DNA from: Hygrophila difformis
Taxonomy: Eukaryota > Streptophyta > Magnoliopsida > Lamiales > Acanthaceae
Direction of reading: 5' to 3'
NCBI GenBank assembly: GCA_030278955.1
Contig: JAOANR010000013.1
Coordinates: 42,816,191-42,880,190 of the forward strand
Length of the DNA stretch: 64,000 bases
Position 1 is the stretch's first letter, and the number at the start of each line of letters is the position of its first letter. The translations under genes and the position numbers were made by a program. This document shows, piece by piece, positions 31,798 through 43,386 of the stretch. The notes below the pieces were generated by a model, which worked only from the letters and a program-made list of their open reading frames with translations, was not told the DNA's origin and ran no database searches.

Positions 31798-34700
31798 ATG
31801 GACTCAAAACATCGCTTACTATTACTCTTCACCACCACTCTCGTCTTCTTCCCATTTCTTTCTCCGATTTCATTTCCTCACTTTGCAGTCGCCCACCACT
31901 GTAAGTTTCCGGCCGTTTTCAACTTCGGCGACTCCAATTCCGACACTGGAGGTCTGTCGGCGGCCTTCGGACAGGCCGGGCCGCCGCACGGCCAGACGTT
32001 CTTCCACCGCCCGTCGGGGAGGTACTGCGACGGCCGTCTCGTCATTGATTTTATTGGTGAGGGAATATAATCTGCAGGATTTTATACTTTCATTATATTT
32101 AATTGCACCTTTATTAGTACTATATGCTATAAAGATAACATGTGACAATTTCGTTTCAATAAAAATAATAATCGCGGCTTTTGTTACGGAATAATGAATG
32201 TTACAAATAATAAATGGCAGTATAGTAGTAGTATAATTTTGTCTCCTAGACGTTTATTCTTGATGTCCTTTCTTTTCGGGTATGTGTATTTTTTTGGAAA
32301 TGAATTCACTGAATTGGGTTCTGGCATGATTACCAAATCATAGATGTGACTTTTGAAACAGTTTCCATTAGTCTTTCTTATTTAAATTATTTTCTCATGT
32401 TTATATAAAACCCAATAAACCGGTTTCGGCCCTCTCTTCCATGAAAATAAAAAAAAATAAAATTATTTCCTCATGTTTTGTGTGGTTAAAGACACAATTA
32501 GATATTCAAAATCTAAATTGGTAAGATTCAGGTCAAATAAAAAGTCATTAAGGGTAATCATCTTTGACTTTTACTTTATGAATAATAAACACTAATTTTA
32601 AATTCAATTATAACATGAGATTTGTTCGATTGAACCTTAGGGCTCATTAGTTTTACATGATTTTTGACATCAGGTTTGGATTGTGTTTCAGGATAACTTT
32701 GGGTTTTGTAGCTACCCTATTGTTATCCATATTACTTATATAGTAGTATGTCTTTTTTTTTTTTTTTGTGGTTTTTGTTTTTCTTGTTTTATTTTTAATT
32801 ATAGAAAAGAGATAATTCAATTCTGTGTTGAGTCAATCATAATAATACTAATAATAACACTTCAAGAAAAGGGGTCAAATTTTGCCAAATTTCTTGTTAT
32901 GGGCTTATTGCAGCAAGGGGATTACTTAATTATCATACTATGTATAGCCAAAACTACAACATATCCACGAGAACAACTTATCTCAATCTCTGCTAAAAAT
33001 GCTTCCACAGAGTTCATGTAAAAAAACAATTCCGTCCTAATTATTGCTGTAAGAACAAAATCTGCACTGTGAAGTAACTGAACTATTGTGCAAACAAATC
33101 AACACATTTCATGACTGAAAATTGCAGCACAAGGTTTGGGGTTGCCATATCTAAGTGCATTTCTTGATGCACTCGGGACCAACTTCACAAATGGAGCCAA
33201 TTTCGCGACGGCAGGTTCAACAATCAGGCCTCAGAACACCACCCTGCATCAGAGTGGATTCAGCCCCATTTCGCTGAACGTACAATCCTACGAGTTCAGC
33301 GATTTTCAACGTAGGTCTAAGGACATTCGTGCACGAGGTAAATCACTTGTTTCGATTTTCAGCCATGCATCTTAAACGAATACGATCACAGCTGCAACAT
33401 TCATTACATTACAACAGCAAGAAGTGTAATTCAGGTGGAGTGTTTAAGGAGTTATTGCCCGAAGAGGATTATTTCACACGGGGATTGTACACGTTTGACA
33501 TCGGCCAAAATGATCTGGCGGCCGGTTATTTTCTCAACAAGACAACGGATGAAGTTAAAGCCCTTGTCCCTGATGTGATCAACCAGTTCAAAGTTGTCAT
33601 TAAGGTCAAATTTTCGAATGCTATTAAATAGTTTTAGACCTGTTTGGGAATTAGCGGTTAGCTGTTAACTGATTCTGTGAGTAATAATTAGTTAAAATTA
33701 GCTGTTTGATAATTTCGAGACAACTGACCCTGTTTGGTAAAATAGTTAAATCTAATCAGCTAATTTGTCTCACAATATGAGATAAAATAGCTTATTTAAA
33801 AGGACAAAATAACTTAAAAACAGTGTTCAATCAGCTATTTTTGAAACCGCTGCAAATAGCAGCATTTTGAATTTTAGCTTATTCTAGGCAAAAAGTTAGC
33901 CTCGAAATTGTTAAACAGCTAATTCTAACTAATTATTACTCACAGAATCAGTTAACAGCTAACAACTAATTCCCAAACAGGGCCACTAACTTTTTGCCTA
34001 GAATAAGCTAAAATCCAAAATGCTGCTATTTGCAGCGGTTTCAAAAGTAGCTGATTGAACACTTTTTAAGTTATTTTGTCCTTTTAAATAAACTAATTCA
34101 GTTCAAATTACCTAGAATAAGCTAATTTCATTTAGCTGTTTTTGCCGAACAGGGCCAAAAAAGTTCTCAGCTAAGCTGATGGTTTTGGGAACCTATTTTT
34201 TTTGTTAATTACTTGCAGAATTTACACGATCGTGGTGCAAGATCGTTCTGGATACACAACACGGGTCCATTGGGTTGCCTAGCTTATGTTCTATCGCGTG
34301 TCCCAGTCACAGCAGGACAAGTGAATAAGATCGGGTGTGCGTCCCCCTTCAACGAAGCAGCTCAGTACTACAACGCGAAATTGAAGGAGGCTGTAGTTGA
34401 GCTACGAAAGAGCCTCCCGTCAGCAGCCTTGACTTATGTCGACGTCTACTCAATCAAATACGATCTCTTCCAAAATGCCAAGAAATATGGTTTGTGCATC
34501 CATGCTGTTATACTAATGGAAATTCTTGATCCACAATGTTGTTTCTTTTTGCTTATTGGTTACTACATGTGTTGTGTATGTAGGTTTTGAGCATCCATTG
34601 AGGGCTTGTTGTGGACATGGAGGCAAGTACAATTGGAACAAGGATCATGGCTGTGGAAGTACCATTAAAGTGAAGGGAAAAGAAGTGGTGCTTGGGAAAG

Positions 34701-34846
34701 CTTGTGAGGATCCATCAAAGGCTATTGTTTGGGATGGGGTGCATTATAGTGAAGCTGCCAATAAACACATTTTTGATATGATTGTTAATGGTGATTATTC
34801 GGATCCTAGGGTTCCATTGAAAGAGGCATGCCATAGGCATTATTAG
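31798..34846 (+). CDS. GDSL esterase/lipase, secreted (ENOD8-like clade)
   Basis: GDSL lipases are plant SGNH hydrolases of the secretory pathway and cell wall that cleave acyl esters. The exons are 31798-32056, 33128-33337, 33435-33604, 34219-34489 and 34584-34846, all GT-AG and phase-consistent, giving 390 residues, a normal length. A hydrophobic signal peptide covers about residues 1-32. Block I is [12 protein letters not shown] with nucleophile Ser46. Block III is the GQND in [22 protein letters not shown] follows. Block V is [11 protein letters not shown] with Asp354 and His357. The catalytic set is complete, so the enzyme is probably active; the substrate is unknown. [20 protein letters not shown] recalls the ENOD8/alpha-fucosidase-like subgroup. 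Intron 3 contains a large foldback repeat. Confidence 0.93.
33636..34156. mobile_element. interlocked foldback (MITE-like) in GDSL intron 3
   Basis: Segment A (about 33636-33722, cctgtttgggaattag) has its complement A' at about 33901-33984 (ctaattcccaaacagg). Segment B (about 33725-33900, with gctgcaaatagcagcatttt and ttagcttattctaggc) has its complement B' at about 33986-34156. The order A-B-A'-B' suggests one foldback element inserted in another. The words CCTGTTTGG and CGAACAGGG mark the ends. Confidence 0.7.
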
Positions 34847-35170
34847 GGTTCTTCATTGTCAAAGGGAATAATTGATGCAAGAAGTTGTTTTGAAGCATTG
34901 TGTTTCTTTACCGTTTGCCATTGTAATAATTGCTTTGGAGCCTTCATATAAGTAATAAAGAGGAATTTATTTGTTTGTGTTTTGTTTGCATGCATGTAAG
35001 CTATTGGGCTGATGGCCCCATAAAGAAGATATTTCTTGGCCCGGTCAAGACTAAGCCCAATGGACTTTTTCACAAATTTAATGAACTGGGCCGGCCCATG
35101 AGCCCAATAACCACTTATTTACAGCAACATAGTCTACATGGATTGAAGGCTGATCATCACCTGGACGAAT
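34847..35170 (+). other. GDSL 3' untranslated region and CSK 5' region
   Basis: About 320 bases between the GDSL stop and the CSK start, including aataaagagg near 34955 as a possible polyadenylation signal. The genes are in tandem orientation, so the CSK promoter must lie within or overlap the GDSL 3' end. Confidence 0.5.
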
Positions 35171-38100
35171 ATGCTGCTATCTACTACCTTCCCACCACAA
35201 ACTCCACCACCAACTACTCAGCCGAATTACAATTTTGCCCCTGTACTTCCCGCTAATACCGGCAAGTACCAAGCCTTCGTCTGCCGCGCCACCGCCAGTA
35301 CCTCCGCCCAGAGGCCGCTCTTCGTCGCGGCGACCGCCGCGTCAACTTCTGTACGCCAGGTCAGCTGCTCGTCTGATGGTGGTGATGCCTCGCAGGATGA
35401 TGAGAATTCCATGGTGTCATCAGCTTCTGCCGTGGCGGCGATTATCCGCGCGGCCTCCACTTCTCCAGTGGAGTTCTCGCAGAGGATAGAGAAGAGTGGT
35501 GTCGCTGGTGGATCGAAGAATAATGCCTTGGTGTTGCCTAGCCAGGATTTTAAGCGGCTTTGCCTCGAACAGCTTCATCTCTTTCGCCGAATTGTTGATC
35601 CTGATGCTCTTCTCTCGGTACGGTTGATTTTGTTGATTAAACTTTAAATTTACAGTGTAAAATGTTTCGATGGAGGATTGGCAAGCGTATCATTGATATA
35701 GCTTAGAACTGGAGGCTAATTGTGTGACCTTAATGCTGGTTTTATATTGTGTATTTTATCGTTGTGCTCTAATACTGTTTTGTTAATCACATTCACAGGT
35801 CTATGTTAGACCGGCTGGTAGTTTTGTTATGGATCGTTTGGAGTTGCGTCGGATTACTTTATATCCAAGTGTTCGTGCTGCAGATATTGTGGTTTTAGTT
35901 TGTAATTTTAGTGTGCCAGCAGGATTGAGGGTTGCAGAAACTGCTATTTTGAACCAACAGGCATGAATTCGTTTCTCTATTCTGTATCTTGATACGGCTG
36001 GAAGTTTGTTTATTGGTTATTAGTCAATTTTATGCAGTTTTTGGTTGTAAGATTCTGATACATGTTCTTTAAATTTTTAGGCAGAATTTTTTCCTGAGCT
36101 CGGTGCTGTTGTTTTCCCCATGGTAACGCATCCATTTATTATTGGTTTCTTAGTCGCTGAGTTGCCAAAGATGTCTTTAGGAAAGGAATGGCATGACATA
36201 AAGGAGCATCCATTTTCTGGGAAGTCTTTGTCATTGCCGCATAGCATGGCCATGGATCCTCCTACTTTGGAAGTTCAAACCTTCAAAGATAAGTCAGTTG
36301 ATATGCTGACGTTTTCCAATGAACAAAAACTGAATGCCATAAACATAACCCGTTCGCTGGCCATGGCTTATGTCATGGATCAGGTAGGTTTCGATCACTA
36401 ATCATTATTTCCATATGTAGTAGTATTTAGTTTGTGTCATGACTCTCATCACATTACATCACTGATAAGATATTTTGTTTGTATAAAAAATAGATTAAGT
36501 ATGCCATGCCTCCTTCATTCCTTCATTCAATTTTATTTAAGAGGGTTCCTTTTGTTATGAGCTTTGCCAGCTTCCTAATTTCAAGATTCCCTCTTGTAAC
36601 TCTTCAGAAAGCAATGATACTGCAGCAGTCGGCATGGCAAAATAATGTCAGGATGAGTAATTTGGTTGAGCAAGTAAGAGATGTGCTGCTTTTTTTCCTT
36701 GCTCTCAGATGAATATTTATCATGATGTTCTCTTAACTTTTGTCTTACAGATTCGGGGTTCTCTTTCAAGCATTCAAACCTTAAGCAAAATGATGTCCAT
36801 TCATGTGAAGAGAAGTGAGGTGGGTATGCCTGCAACTTAAAATCCAGCGCTCAACTTAGCTGGGAAATTATATGATTTTTTTTTTTCATGTTAATGCAGA
36901 TTTCATATGATATTGTTGAAGACATTCTAGTGCAAAGTGATCATATGAGAGATACCCTTCAACAGCTTCAGGATGCTGTCTACTTGACAAAGGTGCTATA
37001 CTGTTGCCGGCCATAGACAGAATTGTTTGGTCATATTTGTGAATTGTGACTGACATTCCTGTTGTGATATATTATGAGTTTTCCTGTTATACAATGTACC
37101 ACTCAAGTAGATTCATGTGAATTAACTGTCAACTTAGTGAGGCTCTATAATATATGTAATGTGGCTTACTTAAAAAACAGATGCAATTTCTCCCTCATGT
37201 TTTCACTTTGTTTATGAACCTTACTTGAAGCCCTTCGACATGATGTACTTTTAACTACGACTTTCATGCATATCAACCTTCCCATTGATTCTGACTATAT
37301 TTCTTTGGCTTCTTAGGCAAACATATTGCGGTGTAACAATGAAACACTAAAGAAGAAGCAACAATCATCTGACATATTGCCGGAAATGGGCTCACAGTCA
37401 TACAGTAGCTTTTCTACAGAAACTTCAATTGATAGGTTGCTAGAGCCTTCAGGGCAATTGTGTATAAGTTCAACAAGTAATGATACAGAATTTCCCATGC
37501 CACCTCTTGCTCTGGCACCTTCTCACCAGCTGGAAATCAGGTAGCATCTTGTTAAAAAGTATGCCTATTTTTTAATTAATGGTGCGAGCTTGGTATATCT
37601 TTTTTTAATTCTGCCTTTTACTATGATATGAAGCTCCAGCCTTGGCAGTTAGTTACATCTTTCTAATGTGCATAGAGTAGCTAATAGGTCCTTTTGTTTT
37701 TCCCCATATGTTCTGATCAAAGATTGACTACCAGTGAGGCCAGGTTGAATATTGAGTTAGTGTATTTGTTTCGAGTGTTTGGGAAAGGGGTGTTAGGTGG
37801 GGAGGTCGGGAGGTGTTTAGAATTCTTATATTAAATGGATGAAGAATAATAAGCAGGAACACACACTACGTGTATTGGAGTCATACAATAAAATGCAGAA
37901 TTCTAACTACAGACATTCTTAAGCAGGCCAAGGTTGCCACACTTGGGATTCTAATTCTATGCATTTCTGAGTTCCAACAATTTCTATTTCCGATGTTTAG
38001 TTTACATTTTGTAGCAGTTCTTTGAAATCTTATAAACCTTTTTATTTTATTTTATTTTATTTTTTAAATTTTCGTGTCAGGCCATGCCAAATTTCTGATG

Positions 38101-38820
38101 TACTCGAAGATTTGGTTGGGGCCATAAAACCTCTTGCCCATAAGCAAGAAAGAGTTGTGGAACTGTGCGATCTTTCAAGCTCTTTGAAGGTTGCAGTTGC
38201 AGAACCTGATCTGCGTCGAGCTTTGAGCAATTTAATTGAGGGTGCCTTGTTGCGAACAAGAGTTGGGGGGAGAATTGACATAGTCTCTACTGGAGCACCA
38301 GCAGGAGGTGCCCTAATCATCATCGATGATGATGGACCTGACATGCACTATATGGTAATAGTACATAGTTTAGTTACTGGCCATTTAGTTGAGATAATTT
38401 TTGTTCAGTTCATGCCTCATCTAAAATCAAAGGGAAAGATTTTCTTTCCTAGTTTCAATTTAATGAAGTCTAGAATGCAGAAACTCACGGCTACTCTTCT
38501 CTTAACCCGGAAGTTTTTGATTTGAAATCTTTCATTGCATCTATATATTGCAGACTCAAATGCATTCACTAACACCATTTGGACCAGACCTATACAACAA
38601 AGATAGGATAGAAGACAACATGACATGGAACTTCATTGCTGGGTTGACAGTTGCTCGCGAGATACTCGAGGGTTATGGTTGTGTGGTTCGTGTAATCTCC
38701 CCGAGAGGCACGGATACAGTTCTCGGAGTAGGGGGGACGCGTGTCGAGATATGGCTTCCATCATCAGTCCCGACCTCATCGGCAGATACAGACGGTGGCA
38801 TCGGTGAAGTTGCCGCCTGA
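35171..38820 (+). CDS. CSK: chloroplast sensor kinase (CSK), modified two-component kinase
   Basis: CSK is a nuclear-encoded plastid sensor kinase, derived from cyanobacterial histidine kinases, that links photosynthetic redox state to chloroplast transcription. Exons are 35171-35617, 35799-35960, 36081-36383, 36608-36673, 36751-36819, 36900-36992, 37317-37540, 38081-38354 and 38554-38820, giving 634 residues. The Ser/Thr/Ala-rich N-terminus (about 1-60) looks like a transit peptide. A GAF-like sensor region covers about 120-305. The dimerisation helix reads NLVEQIRGSLSSIQTLSKMM, where Glu325 occupies the usual phospho-His position. The ATPase region (about 457-620) has degenerate boxes: RRALSNLIEGALL, IDDDGPDMHYM, and VLGVGGTRVEIWLP. 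Intron 2 (35961-36080) uses a GC donor. 3' fragments of this gene recur at 43741 and 56930. Confidence 0.92.
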
Positions 38821-39146
38821 GAAGCCATGAACAACGAACATTACCCTTGTGCATTGATTCTTAATACTGATATCATATCGTTACATGTATTTATCATCCT
38901 ATTGTGTCGGCTTATGTGTACTTACTGTATATTCTACTTACTTTATTTATATCCAATTGCTAATGCTTCGGATGTGCCTTGATTTTAGGGAAAAAAAAAG
39001 ATAGATAAAATATTTTATTAGTAAATAAAGATGAAAAGACATATTTTCTAACGAAGTAAAAATTAACAATTATGATTATAGATGTATACTTCAATTTGTT
39101 GCCATGCATGGAATAAATAGTAGCTACTAGCTAGTAGTAATTGTGA
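38821..39146 (+). other. CSK 3' flank, duplicated elsewhere in the window
   Basis: Sequence such as tatccaattgctaatg, gatagataaaatattttatt and agtaaataaagatgaaaaga recurs at 43890-44060 and, in part, at 57246-57365. It is part of the unit duplicated with the RING genes. Confidence 0.75.
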
Positions 39147-39154
39147 TTTGTGAC

Positions 39155-39763
39155 CAGTGGTGGATCCAGCATTTTTTATTTGGTAGGTCAGATATGTAAG
39201 CAGTTAACTTTTGGAAGATGTGTTCAATTAAAATTTTGTTACTTTTAAAAATCGGTATGCTTAGAAAGTTCATAGACTTCACGTAGAGTTGGTTGATTTT
39301 ATGTTGACTTTATATTGTACACAGTCCGTAGAAATCTTTACTGAAAAAACAAAGTTGTATGATTATATTTTTCGAAGAGAATCAATTAAAACTGATGGAG
39401 TCTAATTAAGTCACTACAATGTTAAATACCTAAAGATTTTTAAGACTTTTTGAAATTTGTATTACATACTTCAAGATTTTTTAAAACCTAGATTGAATAT
39501 ATATACCTTAATTAGAATTTTAAATATATTTTAAAATTTAGATTGAAAACACTCAAATTTTAAGAGGCTAAAAAAATGGTATAGACTCTTTATTTAAAAA
39601 TAACAAACATGCTATTAAACTTCTACTCAAATTAATCAATACTTGTCCTACAATTACCACATAATTCCTAATTATACCAAAATATTAGTACTAATATATT
39701 ATTTTTGATTTTTTTTGGTGGGTCAATTGACCCACCCCTTGACCATGAATGGATCCGCCAATG
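39155..39763. mobile_element. hAT non-autonomous element (CAGTGGYGGATCC ends)
   Basis: Ends CAGTGGTGGATCCAG and GGATCCGCCAATG. A perfect 8-bp duplication TTTGTGAC lies at 39147-39154 and 39764-39771. The empty site is present in the sister flank near 44062 (tatttgtgaacattattcga). 609 bp, no ORF. Confidence 0.9.
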
Positions 39764-39868
39764 TTTGTGACCATTATTCGACCTTATTAATGCTTTAAGC
39801 TGCTAACAATTGAATAAGTAAATATCCATGCATGAACAGAGTTCAGAAAACAGAAACATATGTACAAG

Positions 39869-40569
39869 TAGGGATGGCAATGGGTCGGGTCCAGCCGGAC
39901 CCAAGACCCGAACCGAGGAAAAATCATGGACCCAAAACCCGACCCAGACCCGAGCAGAACCGAACCGATTGGACCCGAACCCAGACCCGCGGACCCGAAA
40001 GAATTAATGGAAAATTAAAAAAACACTTTAGACCCGACCCGACCCGACCCAGGACCCGATATTTTTTTTTTTAAAAAATAAAATAAAAACAACAAAAATA
40101 GCTATGAAACAACACTACAGTAGCAGCAATTGAGCAACAACAAACTTTAAAAAAAATATAACAGCAAATGTCAGCAACAAAATATTAATCACAACACCAA
40201 AAAAAGCATCACAGTAGCAGTAAAACAATCCACCTACAAAATCATACAATTTGTTTCAACTTCCAATTTACACATACAAATCAAATGAGGAAATCCAATA
40301 TGCAAATATGATGAGCAAAGCAACAAACTCTAGTACATCATTTAAAACATTATAATTAATAAAACATGAAAATAGTGAAATAGATAATAGATAATACTCG
40401 GGTCGGGTCGGGTCGGGTCTGTCCCTAGACCCAAGACCCGACCCAGACCCGAAAATCTAGATTGGACCCGACCCAAGAACCGACCCAGACCCGAAAAGAA
40501 CGACCCGAACCGAGCTAAACGGGTTGGGTCCTCGGTTCTCGGGTTCACCTGGTCCAATTGCCATCCCTA
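39869..40569. mobile_element. hAT non-autonomous element with GACCCGACCC words
   Basis: Ends TAGGGATGGCAATGGG and CCAATTGCCATCCCTA. A perfect 8-bp duplication TGTACAAG lies at 39861-39868 and 40570-40577. The uninterrupted site gaaacatatgtacaagctag occurs near 51883. The subterminal regions repeat acccgaccc and agacccga. Confidence 0.95.
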
Positions 40570-40721
40570 TGTACAAGCTAGCAAGCAACAATATGCTATC
40601 AACATACATTATTAGCTACTTTTGCTCTAATCTTTATTACAAGCAAACCCTCCAATTTAAACCACAACTAACACATTCAAAAATCATTCATGAAGAGACA
40701 GACATGCATGGACCTCACGGC

Positions 40722-41448
40722 TAGACCCGGCAATATGGGTAAATACACGTAGACACGACACGTACACGACCTGTGTTTTACATGTACGGGTCTTCAAAAA
40801 ACAGATACGGGTCAAAACAGGTCGACCCGTTTAGTACACGAATACAATTTGGGTCAAATGCAGGTTTATCTGTTTTACCCGAATTGACCTGTTTTTTACC
40901 CGAATTGACATTTTTTTTTATACAGGTCACCTGTTATCTGAATCAGACACATATCTGTATTTTACCTGTATATATTTAAGTACAATATAATTAAATTTAA
41001 ATAAAATACGCACAAGGTAAACTTTATGTTTAATATTGGATTTGAACATTGGATTTTTTTTTTAAGTTTGAACTTTTGTATTTGAATGTTTGAAGATGAA
41101 TTGCTGAGTCTATTAGGAATTTTAAGATTTGAATTATGGGAATGTAATATTTTATATTTTATTTTAAAAGTTTAAAAAGTAATTTGATATAATTTAGTAG
41201 AATAGAAGTAAACAGGTAAAATACAGGTAAACATGTCACAGGTAAATTCGACACGCGTGTCCACATGTTCAAATTCACGTGTATACAGGTCGACACGCAT
41301 GTGATCCGTTTTTGAAACAGGTCGTATACAGGTTTTGAAATACGGGTAAATTCTAAAAACAGGTCGTGTACAGATACAGATCAAACAGGTAAACAGGTAC
41401 TTGACACGTATAACATACACGACCTGTTTACCCATATTGCCAGGTCTA
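40722..41448. mobile_element. hAT non-autonomous element in the 3' end of RING copy A
   Basis: Ends TAGACCCGGCAATATGGGT and ACCCATATTGCCAGGTCTA are a 19-bp perfect inverted repeat. The target duplication is CTCACGGC (40714-40721 and 41449-41456). The empty site ggacctcacggcgacacaaa is present in copies B, C and D. The subterminal words are acaggtcgtatacagg and acgtgtcg. The insertion separates the last codons of RING copy A from the rest of the gene. Confidence 0.96.
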
Positions 41449-42282
41449 CTCACGGCGACACAAAGGACAAACATCATTTTCCCTAAGCCATCGAGCAATG
41501 CATTGACCGTGAAAAAAATGACCACAAGCCAACTTCAAGGCCACCACATTCTCCCCAAACTCCTCAAAGCATATGATGCAGCACGCCTCGTCGTCGGCAT
41601 CATTGGCGCCGCCACTTATAACCGTGGCTTCAACGTCCCATACTGCAGACGACGACCCGCTGGCTGCGCTGCTTCTCCTTCTCCTCCTCCGATTCATTGC
41701 CATTATTTCCTCGTAAATCTCGCCCCCGTCCCGTGGCCTCCGGATGGCTCTCGCATACTCGTCTTCAAAACTAGGGTTTGCCCGCTTCCGATCCTCGAAC
41801 CAATCCACCCACGACCTGAATTCCTCGGTCGGCACCAACACCCTTCGGACAATGAATATCCCCACGACCGTATCATCATCTTCGTCAAGGGCAAAGTTAT
41901 AAATTTTATCCGCAAGCTCACCATCGGAATAGACGCACTCCGGCTCATGTATCACACGGAAGGGATTGTCGTCGTCGTCAGGGATGCCGGCGTACCCGGT
42001 CCAAATGCAAGGGTAATCAAATGAGAAGGGGAATAAATCGTGGTCGTGGCGGAGGCAATGTCGCAGAGTTGATTCGAGGGTTGGGAGATGAATTTGATGG
42101 CTTTGATTTGCCCTGAAGCCATGGAAAGGATGGCGAAAGTTTAGGTCGGATTGATCGTAGAAATCAACGACGACATTGATGTTGATGAGGAAGGTGGGGT
42201 CGGGATTGCAGAAGCTGTAGGCGTGGACGTCAAGTAAGGAGACGTCGTGGGAATTCAAGGGTGGAAGCCAGTCCATCTCCAT
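41446..42282 (-). CDS. RING-H2 protein, copy A, C-terminus cut by a hAT element
   Basis: This is an intronless 278-residue ORF. The C-terminal RING-H2 finger (about 236-276) reads CIICFEEF, then ACGHFFHGQC, then CPLC: a complete C3H2C3 ligand set, so E3 ubiquitin ligase activity is likely. The N-terminal 190 residues (MEMDWLPPLNSHD, VVDFYDQSDLNFRHPFHGF, FEDEYARAIRRPRDGGEIYEE) are unrecognised. Copies C and D end REVHACLSLHE; copy A ends at RRE because the TAG that begins the hAT repeat acts as the stop. It lies within a four-copy array, all on the minus strand. A TATA box lies 73 bases upstream of the ATG. Confidence 0.85.
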   Translation of the reverse strand: MEMDWLPPLNSHDVSLLDVHAYSFCNPDPTFLININVVVDFYDQSDLNFRHPFHGFRANQSHQIHLPTLESTLRHCLRHDHDLFPFSFDYPCIWTGYAGIPDDDDNPFRVIHEPECVYSDGELADKIYNFALDEDDDTVVGIFIVRRVLVPTEEFRSWVDWFEDRKRANPSFEDEYARAIRRPRDGGEIYEEIMAMNRRRRRRSSAASGSSSAVWDVEATVISGGANDADDEACCIICFEEFGENVVALKLACGHFFHGQCIARWLRENDVCPLCRRE

Positions 42283-42831
42283 GGATGTGAATGATTATTG
42301 TTACTATTCGTGCTACAAATTCGAAGCTAGGGTTTATGCGATGATGATGATGTGTATAAATATGTAGCAGTTTATACTAGATGGAGTTGTAATCATAGTG
42401 GGAGTCTAATTTATTTCCATTGGGATATGCATGTATCTTCTTTTATTTTTTAGATATGCAAACATGATCGATCTTTGTTCCAACAATATATATATACATC
42501 TTTAAATTATCTGCAAGTTATAACAGTTTTTTTGGCCTTCTCAAGAATAGATGATGGGATTTCCATTGAATTTTCCCCCTCCTCAGCTTTTTGAATAAAT
42601 ATATTATTATGTGCGCAATGCTCGCACTTATGTATTAAGCAATAATCTTTCAAAAAATAAAATTAATTAGTATTTTATAAAGCATAAATCTTGTAGTGTA
42701 TATATGGAGAATCGAATTATATATAATTAAAATATATCAAATTTAGAGTTTAAAAATATTACTACATGTAACTAACAAAAAAAAATATTTTTAATATATA
42801 AAAAGTAATGTTGTTAATAGAAATAATATGA
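42283..42831 (-). other. duplicated upstream region of RING copy A
   Basis: About 500 bases are shared with the upstream regions of copies B, C and D (for example gggagtctaatttatttcca and gatgatgggatttccattga). It includes a small palindrome gtgcgcaatgctcgcac at 42611-42627. No ORF. Confidence 0.7.
42355..42362 (-). promoter_or_regulatory. TATA box of RING copy A
   Basis: TATTTATA on the minus strand, 73 bases upstream of the start codon. It is followed downstream by a telo-box-like AAACCCTAG near 42327-42335. The same arrangement is found upstream of copies B and C. Confidence 0.55.
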
Positions 42832-42854
42832 CCGACCTTAGCTCAGTTGTTAGA
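42832..42854 (+). pseudogene. tRNA-Tyr 5' fragment, truncated
   Basis: CCGACCTTAGCTCAGTTG and the preceding bases (aataatatg versus agtaatatc) match the start of the tRNA-Tyr at 59314. The gene breaks off after the D arm, where MITE-like sequence begins. Confidence 0.75.
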
Positions 42855-43386
42855 CTATCTATAACAATGACCGCCTCAACCACCCAACCATCTCATTATT
42901 TTATTAATTTCTTTCTCCTCCAACTCATCTATTTTCATTCCAACCCAGGCATCCAAATTTTACATACTTTATCAATAACCACCCAACCATCCAACCACAA
43001 TATTATATATAATTATTTTAATTTACAATTTTAAATTCTATTGAAATATTAAAAATTAACATATCAAAAATATAAGATATTTATTTTATTTATAAATAAT
43101 AAAAAATCTAAAATATTAATATATATATATTTTTATCTATTATTAGTTTATATAAATTTTAAAACGGGTTAAATATATCAAAATTGCTATATTATGTATT
43201 TAATGAAAATATAGTAAGAGTGGTCTTTATTTGTAGAGAATGAAAAATTAAAAATATGGTATATTTTTTTATTTATTTTTATTTTTTTTCGGTAAGAAGG
43301 GGGGGCATTTATTTTTATTTTAAAATATAAAAAATATAATAATTTTAATGGAATTAGTTTAAAATTTTAGTTGAACAATGGGATGG
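42852..43386. mobile_element. MITE-like repeat, copy 2 (right end lost)
   Basis: The left end agactatctataacaatgac corresponds to the complement of the right end of copy 1 at 30924-31607. The body shares actttatcaataaccaccca and accacaatattatatataat. It stops matching near 43386, where a GC-rich segment begins. Confidence 0.65.

Noticed and set aside
38022..38525. Long frame through CSK exon 8 into the next intron
   Set aside because: The exon ends at 38354 with a GT donor, and the next exon at 38554 restores the conserved C-terminus; the extension is intron.
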